Assembly: GCA_002685335.1 (NCBI GenBank)
Contig: NYWY01000003.1
Span: 1 to 39,378 of the forward strand
From: Planctomycetaceae bacterium
GTDB lineage: Bacteria; Planctomycetota; Phycisphaerae; Phycisphaerales; SM1A02
Direction: 5' to 3'
DNA length: 39,378 bases
Position 1 is the stretch's first letter; each line of letters begins with the position of its first letter. The notes under the pieces were generated by a model. The model was not told the origin of the DNA, did not search any database, and saw nothing but the letters and a program-made list of their open reading frames with translations. This document shows positions 7,724-14,906 of the stretch, piece after piece. The translations under genes and the position numbers were made by a program.

Positions 7724-10217
7724 GCCACGGATGCTTGGGATAACGGCGTTTCAATTCCTTCTTGAGTCCGGGATACGTCCGATTCCAGAAACCTGGGAGA
7801 TCATCGGTCACCTGCACCGGCCGGCGGTTGGGGGCGAGAATCTCGAGGAGGACCGGTACCCGCCCGCCCGCGACCGTTGGTGTCCGATCCAGGCCGATCA
7901 GGTCTCCGATCCGGGCGGATCCGCGCGGTGGCTCGCCCGATCGCCAGGTGATCCGCATCGAACGTCCCCTCGGCAGCGAGACCCGAGCCGGTGCCGCCTG
8001 GTCCACGAAGGTCGCATCGTTCCAATCCAGGGCGGATCGCAGGATCTCGACGATTCGAACCGCGTTGGGGAGGTCCGCGAGTCGAGACCTCGTGCCGACG
8101 ATCTCCGCCCGCATGACCATGAGTTCCTCTTCGTCGAAGGTGGGAAGCCCTCTTTCCGGAAACCACTCGGCGGTCCGACGCACCCGCTCGAGAAAGGTCT
8201 CGACCTCTTCGTCCCAGCCGGGAATCGAAGCCTCTCCCGACTCGATCAACTCCAGCATGGTCGCCGCCGCCGCCGCCCGATCATCCGGTCCGACCGGACC
8301 CCGCCGCGACTCGATGTCGGTGTCGTCGAGACGACGATGGTCGACCCTTTCCATTCGGCCGGTCTCGACCTCGAGTTCGAAGCGATGACCCTCGGACAGT
8401 CGATCCCCCAGCGCCGCGATCGCGACCGACTCGGGGATCGCGGTCGCGAGCGAGAGAATCGTCATCCCCTCCCCTCGGGTCTCCAGGCCACGGATCGCCG
8501 CCGCCACCAGAAACCCGGTTCGCCGTACAAGAGAATCCCGCTCGAGGACCGCCTGCCGTCGCCCGGGGAGGGCGCAGGCATCGCGATCGTCGGCTCGCCG
8601 AAAGGCGACCCGATCCGGAAAGGCGTGAAGCAGGGCGGGAACGACCACGCCGGGATCACCATCCTCGCGGATCTTGAACGTGCGTTCGAGCTCCGCCGCC
8701 GTCCGCCGCGCATCGACCAACGCTCCTTCGTCCGCGCCACGTGGTCGGGCCTTCAGATCCAGAATGAGACGCGCCCGCGCGGCCAGATCGCCCTCCGGGT
8801 CACCGGATCGACGGAATCCGTCGAGGGTGGCGGGCGACATCTTCGGGGCGAGTTCCCGCTCCCCGAGGACCGCGGCGCAGCCCGCGGCGAAACGACCGCC
8901 GCCGGCATCCAGGGCATCAACGAGGAAACGCCCCACCCGCGGAGGCAGCGGAAGACTCGCCATTCGACGACCGGCATCGGTCAACCCGCCTTTTTCAACC
9001 GCGCCGATCGCCGCAAGCGTCTGTTCGGCATGCCGAACCGCGTCCGACGGCGGTGGATCGATCCACGCGAAGGAACTCGGATCGAGATTCGCCGCACGGA
9101 GCCTGAGAAAAGCCTCGGCGAGATCCGCCCGGGCGGTGGCGGGTGCTCGGGCGGCCGGCCGACGGAGGAATTGACTCTCGGTGTAGAGCCGGATGCACCG
9201 GCCGGGCCGAAGACGGCCGGCACGACCCGCTCGCTGCACCGCACTGGCGCGATCGACCGGCTCGGTGGTGAGACTCGGCAGATCCCGGCCCGGATCGAAG
9301 CGATCGATTCGGGCGAGACCGGCGTCGATGACCACCGTGACCCTGGGAATGGTGATCGAGGTCTCGGCGATGTTCGTCGCGACCACGATTCGCCGCGTCC
9401 CCTGATCCGAGACCGCCCGATCCTGCTCGCCGGCGGTCAGTCCCCCGTGCAGCGGTCGAATCTCGAGCTGGCGGGCGACCCGGGCGCAGGTCTCCATCGT
9501 GCGTTCGATCTCTCGTCGCCCCGGCATGAAGATCAGGATGTCTCCGCCGTCATCCTCGGGATCCTCGAGCACCGATGCGACCGCCTCCGCCGCGAGATTC
9601 CAGACGGGTTCGACCGACGGAGCCTTCCGATGGCCGATCGTGACCGGATGCAGTCGAGCGTCCACCGAAAGCGGGACCGCTCCGAGGCTGGCGGCGATCC
9701 CGGCGGCATCGAGGGTCGCGCTGGCGACCACCACCCGAATGCCGCGATCCTGCAAGACGCCCAGCAGAAGATCGGCGTCGATGGAGCGTTCGTGGAATTC
9801 GTCCAGCACCACGACGTCGTCGGAAGCACCCCGGGAACCTGCCAGCAGTCGACGGAGCAGGAGTCCCTCGGTCAGATACAGGAGCCTGGTGGCCGCCCCT
9901 TCGCGCCGCTCGCCCCGGACCGCGAATCCGACCTCCTCACCCACGCTGCTCCCGCGAAGCTGAGCGGTGCGGGCCGCGAGCATTCGGGTTGCCAGTCGGC
10001 GTGGCTGGGTGACCAGGATCCGACCGGGCAGTCGATCAAGCAGGGCGGCGGGCAGCACGGTGCTCTTGCCGGTGCCGGGCGGGGCCGTGACCACCACCGA
10101 GCGCCCATCCGCAAGGGCCGACGCGACGTCGGGGACCAGGGACTCGACTGGAAATCGAACCGCTTCGGAGCCGGCGCCCGTCTTCAAGACGTGATCTTTC
10201 GACGGTTGGCGAGGCAT
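7719..10217 (-). CDS. hrpB: ATP-dependent RNA helicase HrpB
   Basis: A DEAH-family helicase of 832 aa, normal for HrpB. Walker A is APPGTGKST near residue 45-53, the DEAH-type box reads DEFH (followed by ERSID), motif III is SATLD, and the second helicase domain has ATNIAETSITIP and QRAGRAGR. The helicase-associated domain and the HrpB-specific C-terminal region (ending near RRYPKHPWP) are present. The family is linked to RNA metabolism; its exact substrate in most bacteria is not known. The start at 10217 overlaps the stop of the upstream membrane-protein gene as TGATG, so it is probably co-translated with that gene and the pseudopilin upstream of it. Confidence 0.95.
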   Translation of the reverse strand: MPRQPSKDHVLKTGAGSEAVRFPVESLVPDVASALADGRSVVVTAPPGTGKSTVLPAALLDRLPGRILVTQPRRLATRMLAARTAQLRGSSVGEEVGFAVRGERREGAATRLLYLTEGLLLRRLLAGSRGASDDVVVLDEFHERSIDADLLLGVLQDRGIRVVVASATLDAAGIAASLGAVPLSVDARLHPVTIGHRKAPSVEPVWNLAAEAVASVLEDPEDDGGDILIFMPGRREIERTMETCARVARQLEIRPLHGGLTAGEQDRAVSDQGTRRIVVATNIAETSITIPRVTVVIDAGLARIDRFDPGRDLPSLTTEPVDRASAVQRAGRAGRLRPGRCIRLYTESQFLRRPAARAPATARADLAEAFLRLRAANLDPSSFAWIDPPPSDAVRHAEQTLAAIGAVEKGGLTDAGRRMASLPLPPRVGRFLVDALDAGGGRFAAGCAAVLGERELAPKMSPATLDGFRRSGDPEGDLAARARLILDLKARPRGADEGALVDARRTAAELERTFKIREDGDPGVVVPALLHAFPDRVAFRRADDRDACALPGRRQAVLERDSLVRRTGFLVAAAIRGLETRGEGMTILSLATAIPESVAIAALGDRLSEGHRFELEVETGRMERVDHRRLDDTDIESRRGPVGPDDRAAAAATMLELIESGEASIPGWDEEVETFLERVRRTAEWFPERGLPTFDEEELMVMRAEIVGTRSRLADLPNAVRIVEILRSALDWNDATFVDQAAPARVSLPRGRSMRITWRSGEPPRGSARIGDLIGLDRTPTVAGGRVPVLLEILAPNRRPVQVTDDLPGFWNRTYPGLKKELKRRYPKHPWP

Positions 10218-10936
10218 CAGCCGGAGATCGCGATGTGGGCCCCGAGGTCCTCCATGAACCGGATGATCTGACCCTGTTCGCGCGGGGTGCTGGCCGCCTC
10301 GATGTCGCTCCGCCAGAGACCGAGGAATCGTGCGGTCGCCCGGGAGTCCAGAGGAGGGAGATCATCGGGATCTCGTTCTCGCATCATGTCCGCGCGAGCG
10401 TCCTCCTTGATCTTGGCCGCTCTGGCGTCGTCGTCCATGGCCCGGGCGTCACCGGTGACCATCTCCTCCGCTCGCCGTTGCCAGCTCGCCAGCCAGTCGT
10501 CGAGGTAGGCGCCGCGGTCCGCCTCGGAGGTGGCGAAATACCCTTCCGCCCCGTCCAGCAACACGTCTTTCGCAAGCGTCCTGGCGTTCTGCCGCATCTG
10601 CTCCCGGGTCGAGCCGGTGACCCCGGCGAGGAACGCGGCGGTGGCCGCCGAATCCTCCTGTTCGAATCCTCGGAATCTCGACGCGAATTCGCTCAGATAG
10701 TTCATCCGCTCTTCGAGAGAGAGCTGGTTGAAATCCTCCATCGCGAGGTAGCCGAGGACATCATCGACCGGCGAGTCGAAGATGCTGGGCGGTGGCGTCC
10801 AGCGGGCATCCAGCCACCACCAGGTCCCACCGATCACGAGGGTGCTCGCGAGCAGCACCGCGGCGATGCCCGCAGGTCGCTCACGCCCGTCGATCGCATC
10901 GCGGAAGGCATCCAGCCGTTCGCTCAGAAAGTTCAT
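10217..10936 (-). CDS. Membrane-anchored protein of unknown function, 239 aa
   Basis: A single membrane helix lies near residues 22-42 (GIAAVLLASTLVIGGTWWWL), preceded by a short cytoplasmic tail. The rest should be outside the cytoplasmic membrane and is strongly helical, acidic and rich in Asp, Arg and Ala, with no recognisable motif. It is placed between a pseudopilin gene (ATGA overlap at 10933-10936) and hrpB (TGATG overlap at 10217). The overlap with the pseudopilin gene suggests that the two products are made together. I know of no family for it. Confidence 0.75.
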   Translation of the reverse strand: MNFLSERLDAFRDAIDGRERPAGIAAVLLASTLVIGGTWWWLDARWTPPPSIFDSPVDDVLGYLAMEDFNQLSLEERMNYLSEFASRFRGFEQEDSAATAAFLAGVTGSTREQMRQNARTLAKDVLLDGAEGYFATSEADRGAYLDDWLASWQRRAEEMVTGDARAMDDDARAAKIKEDARADMMRERDPDDLPPLDSRATARFLGLWRSDIEAASTPREQGQIIRFMEDLGAHIAISG

Positions 10937-11706
10937 CGATCATGCTCCCTGCGGCTGAAGAGACCGGAGTCCAGGGCATCGGGATGCCCGCCGAAGAGAC
11001 CACCGTACCGACCGAGCGGCAGATCGTCCTCCAGATCACCCAGCTCCTCCTGAAGTGATGCGACGCTGCCATCGATGAAGAGGCCGTTGCGTGGCACGCT
11101 GGCGTTGTTGGGATGTCGATCCTGGCTGTCGGTGAGCAGCGGAAGGCGACGTCCCCGCTCGTGCTCGAAGATCGCCGTCAGTTCATTGGCCTCGTAGTTG
11201 CGGCGGAACTGCTCGATGCGTTCGGCATCGAAGTTGCCGCTCAACACCAGAGGCGCCAGGGCCTGCCCGACCGTGATCTGGATCTGCGGTGCGTACCGGA
11301 TCAATCCCGGAATGTAGATGTAGCTGGTTCCGGCGGAGAGACTCTCCGGGTCGACGTCCGCACTGCAGATCCAGCAGCTGCAATCGACGTCGATGTATCC
11401 ATCGAGCACTTCCGGAAGACCACCCTCGGTGACCCCTTCCTCGATCATCGCCGGCAGCGGTTCGCAGGACGGGATCCGTTCACCCATGTTGATCCGGTAG
11501 GTGGAGATCCCGATTCCGATCTCTCGCAGAGAGGTCCGGCAGGAGGTCGACTTCGCTTCGTTTCGAACCACCTTCAAGGTCGGAATGGCGATGCCCATGA
11601 GCACCACGATGATGCCGATGACCGCCATCGTCTCCACCAGGGTGAAACCGGGGCGGGGTCCGTTCGGAAGACCGGACCGGCGTCGATTTTCGGGGTCGCT
11701 CGGCAT
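10933..11706 (-). CDS. Type IV pilin-like / pseudopilin protein
   Basis: A 257-aa protein with a prepilin-type N-terminus: after a basic leader comes G-FTLVETMAVIGIIVVLMG, with cleavage expected after Gly and Glu at position 5 of the mature chain. The hydrophobic helix continues to about residue 45. The globular part has a Cys cluster (DCSCWICSADVDP) similar in position to the CPSD-type motif of planctomycete pseudopilin-like proteins, and later ASVPRNGLFIDGSVASL, which resembles the C-terminal 'NxxFxDGHV' segment of those proteins. It would be processed by a prepilin peptidase and inserted in the inner membrane. Whether it builds a pilus, a type II secretion pseudopilus or neither cannot be told here. 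Confidence 0.85.
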   Translation of the reverse strand: MPSDPENRRRSGLPNGPRPGFTLVETMAVIGIIVVLMGIAIPTLKVVRNEAKSTSCRTSLREIGIGISTYRINMGERIPSCEPLPAMIEEGVTEGGLPEVLDGYIDVDCSCWICSADVDPESLSAGTSYIYIPGLIRYAPQIQITVGQALAPLVLSGNFDAERIEQFRRNYEANELTAIFEHERGRRLPLLTDSQDRHPNNASVPRNGLFIDGSVASLQEELGDLEDDLPLGRYGGLFGGHPDALDSGLFSRREHDR

Positions 11707-11729
11707 GACGAGTCGCTCTCGTGAAGTCG

Positions 11730-11752
11730 AAAAAAGGCCGCACCGACGGCGC
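11730..11752 (-). terminator. Possible intrinsic terminator downstream of ftsY
   Basis: On the minus strand a short GC stem (GCCG/CGGC with a 6-base loop, 11737-11750) is followed at once by C and then six T's (A-run 11730-11735 on the plus strand). The stem is only 4-5 pairs. It lies about 165 bases after the ftsY stop and just before the pseudopilin gene, so it would separate those two units. The rest of the 209-base gap (11707-11915) shows no gene or other clear site. Confidence 0.4.
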
Positions 11753-11915
11753 TGATGGTCACTGGAAGCGGTTTCGCGGCCCCAGACCCGCGGATTCGAG
11801 CGGACGCGGCTTCCGGACTCGATGGTATGGGATCGGTCCCTCGGAGTCGATGAACCTTCTTCCAGATCAGCGATGGAACGTCCGGCAACGCGGGTTCCGG
11901 GCCTGAAACAGGTCC

Positions 11916-12845
11916 TCAGTCGCCTTCGGCGAACATCGCATCGATGAAACTGTCCGGATCGAAGGGCTGGACATCCTCGACCCGCTCACCGACCCCGACC
12001 AGCTTCACCGGAACCTCCAGCGTGTCTCGGATCGCCACCGCGATCCCTCCGCGGGCCGTTCCATCCAACTTGGCGAGAAAGAGCCCGGTCACGCCAACGG
12101 CCTCGCCGAAGACCTTCGCCTGGGCCAACGCATTCTGTCCGCTGGTGGCATCCAACACGAGGAGGACCTCGTGGGGCGCATCGGGGATCTTCTTCTGGAT
12201 GACTTCACGAACCTTCACGAGTTGACGCATCAGACCGGTGTCCACGTGCAATCGCCCCGCGGTGTCGACCAGCAGGACATCGGCCTTGCGAGCCATCGCC
12301 GCATCCACCGCGTCGTAGACCACGGCCGCCGGATCCGCTCCGGCCTTGCCCCGGACCAGGTCGACCCCGAGTCGATCCGCCCAGATCGCGAGTTGTTCAA
12401 CCGCACCCGCCCGGAAGGTGTCCGCCGCCGCGAGCACGACCGAACGGCCTTCGCTTCGAAGCGTGTGGGCGATCTTCGCCACGCTGGTGGTCTTGCCGAC
12501 TCCATTGACGCCGACCACCAGGACCACGGTCGGGGGAGCCGTGGCCACCGCGATTCCCGGGGTCTCTCCCTCCCAGCGACCCTTGAGACGGGTCTTGAGG
12601 AAATCGATCGCCTCCTCGCCCCGCTCGAGTTCGCCGTTCTTCACCGCCGCCCGAAGCTCGTCGATGATCTCCGAAGTGGCTCGCACGCCGACGTCGGCGG
12701 AGATCAGACTCGACTCGATCTGATCCACCAGGTCGTCATCCAGCCGGCGACCGGAAAGCAGGGCCCGCAATCCCCCCCCGAGAACGCCGGCGGTTCGGGA
12801 AAGTCCCCGCCGAACCGCTTCCACCGTCCGCTTGAAGAACTTCAC
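11916..12845 (-). CDS. ftsY: Signal recognition particle receptor FtsY
   Basis: The SRP-receptor GTPase that docks ribosome-SRP complexes at the inner membrane. At 309 aa it is a short form: the long acidic A domain is absent and a basic amphipathic helix (MKFFKRTVEAVRRGLSRT) probably serves for membrane binding. The N helical bundle is followed by the G domain with G1 GVNGVGKTT (residues 112-120), the AADTFRAGAVEQL segment, DTAGR near 195, AKLDGTARGG near 257 (Ala where Thr is usual) and GVGERVEDVQPFDPDSF at the end. The start overlaps the nusB stop as ATGA. Confidence 0.96.
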   Translation of the reverse strand: MKFFKRTVEAVRRGLSRTAGVLGGGLRALLSGRRLDDDLVDQIESSLISADVGVRATSEIIDELRAAVKNGELERGEEAIDFLKTRLKGRWEGETPGIAVATAPPTVVLVVGVNGVGKTTSVAKIAHTLRSEGRSVVLAAADTFRAGAVEQLAIWADRLGVDLVRGKAGADPAAVVYDAVDAAMARKADVLLVDTAGRLHVDTGLMRQLVKVREVIQKKIPDAPHEVLLVLDATSGQNALAQAKVFGEAVGVTGLFLAKLDGTARGGIAVAIRDTLEVPVKLVGVGERVEDVQPFDPDSFIDAMFAEGD

Positions 12846-13279
12846 GAAGGTTCCCCCTCCTCCGTGGTGGAGGACGCGCTCGTCCTCGCCTTGAGGATGT
12901 CGTCGAGAACCGCGTTGACGAAGCCGGGCGACTTCTCACCCCCGAATTCACGGGCCAACTCGATCGCCTCGTTGATCGCGACCTTCGGCGGGGTTCCACC
13001 CCGCGTGAATTCGTAGCACGCGAGCCTCAGGAGATTCCGATCCACCATCGGCTGTCGACGAATCGGCCACTCCGGTGAACACCGTTCGATCTCGGGATCG
13101 TTTTCATCCCGAAACTCCCAGGCAAGGTTGGCGAGGGAGAACCCGGCGGAGCGGGCGGCCTCGTCGGCGCCCGATCCTTCGAGGGTCGATTCAACCACTC
13201 CCTGGTCCGAATCGGGATCGGCGTCGAACTGATACATGGCCTGCAACGCACAGCGTCGGGCGGCACGGTCGAGTTTCAT
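12842..13279 (-). CDS. nusB: Transcription antitermination factor NusB
   Basis: A 145-aa all-helical RNA-binding protein of the NusB family, which acts with NusE (S10) in antitermination of rRNA transcription. It starts with the usual R-RCALQAMYQFD segment and has the family core around VDRNLLRLACYEF and PPKVAINEAIELAREFGGEKSPGFVNAVLD. The C-terminus carries a short Ser/Glu-rich tail. It overlaps ribH upstream and ftsY downstream by four bases each. The ribH-nusB pairing is common in bacteria, which supports both calls. Confidence 0.95.
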   Translation of the reverse strand: MKLDRAARRCALQAMYQFDADPDSDQGVVESTLEGSGADEAARSAGFSLANLAWEFRDENDPEIERCSPEWPIRRQPMVDRNLLRLACYEFTRGGTPPKVAINEAIELAREFGGEKSPGFVNAVLDDILKARTSASSTTEEGEPS

Positions 13280-13758
13280 GATTGGACTCTTCGGCGGATT
13301 CTCTCCGCGACCCGGACGAAAGCGATGGCGGCCTCCATGGATTCAGCGCCCTTGTTCCCCTTCTTCCCACCGGCACGGTCCTTCGCCTGCGCGAGGTCGT
13401 TCACCGTCAGGAGGCCGAAAGACACGGGAATCCCGTGTCGAGACGAAAGGGCCGCGAGTTCATCGGCCACCGCCCCGTTCAGCCAGGTGTCGTGGGAGGT
13501 CTCCCCCTTCACCACGCAACCGAGGCAGACGACTGCGTCGAATCGACCCGTGGTGATCGCCACCGAGGCCAATCCGGCGAGTTCGAAGGCCCCGGGGCAG
13601 TCATGCACCTCGAGCAGGTCCGGACGGCCTCCGGCCTCCACAAAGGCCTGGCGGGCTCCAGCCTCGAGAGCGTCGGTGATCGACGCGTGGTATCGGCTGA
13701 CGAGGACCGCGACGCGAAGTCCGGCGGCATCCTCTTTGATCGTTTCAGAACGGCTCAT
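13276..13758 (-). CDS. ribH: 6,7-dimethyl-8-ribityllumazine synthase
   Basis: The penultimate enzyme of riboflavin synthesis, condensing 5-amino-6-ribitylaminouracil with 3,4-dihydroxy-2-butanone 4-phosphate. Family motifs are clear: VSRYHASITDALEAGA, the substrate loop VHDCPGAFEL, GCVVKGETSHDTW with the catalytic-region His, and FGLLTVNDLAQAKDRAG. At 160 aa from the ATG at 13758 it has the normal length. The frame is open to 13830, but that extension has no family similarity and would cross the probable promoter. A possible -10 box (TACGAT on the minus strand) lies at 13797-13802. Confidence 0.95.
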   Translation of the reverse strand: MSRSETIKEDAAGLRVAVLVSRYHASITDALEAGARQAFVEAGGRPDLLEVHDCPGAFELAGLASVAITTGRFDAVVCLGCVVKGETSHDTWLNGAVADELAALSSRHGIPVSFGLLTVNDLAQAKDRAGGKKGNKGAESMEAAIAFVRVAERIRRRVQS

Positions 13759-13796
13759 GGGGTCAATCGAGGGGTGTTTGGAAAGGCGAGGCCCGC

Positions 13797-13802
13797 ATCG
13801 TA
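13797..13802 (-). promoter_or_regulatory. Possible -10 box for ribH-nusB-ftsY
   Basis: TACGAT on the minus strand lies 38 bases before the ribH ATG, in the 89-base gap between the divergent ribH and UbiA-family genes. No clear -35 box is visible, so it is weak on its own; it resembles the TAnnnT hexamers seen before other genes here. Confidence 0.3.
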
Positions 13803-13835
13803 CGACGACCGGCCCGATCAGGCCCGCCACCCCGC

Positions 13836-13841
13836 TACCAT
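13836..13841 (+). promoter_or_regulatory. TACCAT hexamer 6 bases before the UbiA-family start (leaderless-type promoter)
   Basis: TACCAT is followed by six bases and then the ATG. There is no Shine-Dalgarno sequence. A start point about 7 bases after a -10 box would fall on the A of the ATG, so the message would be leaderless. No -35 box is evident. Confidence 0.4.
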
Positions 13842-13847
13842 CCCAGA

Positions 13848-14822
13848 ATGCCTCCGGTGACGTCCCGGCTCATTCCCGCCTTCCAGCTGACCCGGCTCTC
13901 GCTGGTTTTCGGGGCCGCCACCGATGCCTGGTTCGTCATCCTCTACACCCGGGGGGACGCCCGCTACAACCATGTGCCGGCCTACGAGATGCCGCTGATG
14001 GTGGACTTCGCGGTCGCCACCGTGGTCTCGTTCGGCCTTTTCGCGTTCGCGGCGACCCTCAACGACCTTCTCGATCTGCGACATGACACCGCTTTCAGTC
14101 CGGAACGCCCCCTCCCCTCCGGTCGGATCCGGGCCGGGCAGGCCGTGGTGATCGCGATCGGAGCCCTGCTGGCCGCGATCGCCGCCGCGATTCCATTCGG
14201 GAATCTCGCCCTCATCTTCGCGGTGCTGGCCGCGACTGGAATTCTTTTCTACGACGCGGTGGGAAAGCACCTTCCAGCGATCGGCGTCATCGTCGCAGGA
14301 CTCGTTCACGTCACCCACATGATGATTCCCAACTACGACCTGGCGTTCACGCCTCCGGTCTGGCTGATCTTCACCCACGTCCTGGGAATCGCCGCCTTGA
14401 CCCACGTCCTGGAGGACAAGCGACCTCGTTTTCGACGATTCAGCGTCATCGCGACGATCGTCGGATGGGCATTGTGTTCCATCCTGATCATCGGCCTTGG
14501 CGTCGTCCGGGGCCCTGCCGCGGGATTCGCCCCCGGCGGACTCGGCGTCGACACCGCCCTGTGGCCGATCCTCGCGGTCGCGATGTTCGTGGTGATCGCG
14601 TGGCGAAAAGTCGCCCGCGTTCCGGGCGTCGTGGGAGCTGAAAAGGTCCGTCGCTACGGTGCCGCATGGCATGCGATCTATGCCGCCGCCTGGTTCGCGG
14701 GACTCGGAAGATGGTCCGAAGCGGGCGGAATGGCGCTCCTGGCGATCGGGGGCCTCATCGTGATGACCCTCCTCCGCGAGGTTTCGGTCGATGACCCCGG
14801 GCTTTCCGGGTACCGAGCCTGA
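13848..14822 (+). CDS. UbiA-family prenyltransferase-like membrane protein
   Basis: A 324-aa polytopic protein with about eight hydrophobic helices. The first aspartate-rich motif of the UbiA superfamily is well kept at residues 72-80 (NDLLDLRHD) followed by ERPLPSG, which binds prenyl diphosphate through Mg2+. The second DxxxD motif expected in the later cytoplasmic loop is not obvious; the corresponding region reads HVLEDKRPRF. The enzyme could transfer a prenyl or related group to an aromatic or other acceptor in the inner membrane. No quinone, heme or carotenoid genes lie nearby, so the substrate is open. It begins a plus-strand pair with the LptD-like gene, 84 bases upstream of it. Confidence 0.8.
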   Translation: MPPVTSRLIPAFQLTRLSLVFGAATDAWFVILYTRGDARYNHVPAYEMPLMVDFAVATVVSFGLFAFAATLNDLLDLRHDTAFSPERPLPSGRIRAGQAVVIAIGALLAAIAAAIPFGNLALIFAVLAATGILFYDAVGKHLPAIGVIVAGLVHVTHMMIPNYDLAFTPPVWLIFTHVLGIAALTHVLEDKRPRFRRFSVIATIVGWALCSILIIGLGVVRGPAAGFAPGGLGVDTALWPILAVAMFVVIAWRKVARVPGVVGAEKVRRYGAAWHAIYAAAWFAGLGRWSEAGGMALLAIGGLIVMTLLREVSVDDPGLSGYRA

Positions 14823-14893
14823 ACCGGATCGCGAGCCAACGCCCGAGCGGGTCTCGAGGTCGCTCCGAGCCGAAGCGAAGACCCTTGGTCGAG

Positions 14894-14899
14894 TAGCAT
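14894..14899 (+). promoter_or_regulatory. TAGCAT hexamer 7 bases before the lptD-like GTG start
   Basis: TAGCAT, then seven bases, then the GTG start at 14907, with no Shine-Dalgarno sequence. This matches the arrangement before four other genes in the window and fits a leaderless message. No -35 box is evident. Confidence 0.35.
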
Positions 14900-14906
14900 C
14901 CGCACC

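Noticed and set aside
7497..10271. A 924-codon open frame on the plus strand opposite hrpB
   Set aside because: Antisense to a complete hrpB with all helicase motifs; the translation shows no domain features.
11574..11888. A 104-codon minus-strand frame across the ftsY-pseudopilin gap
   Set aside because: It overlaps the pseudopilin start in another frame, crosses the possible terminator and shows no motif or ribosome-binding site.
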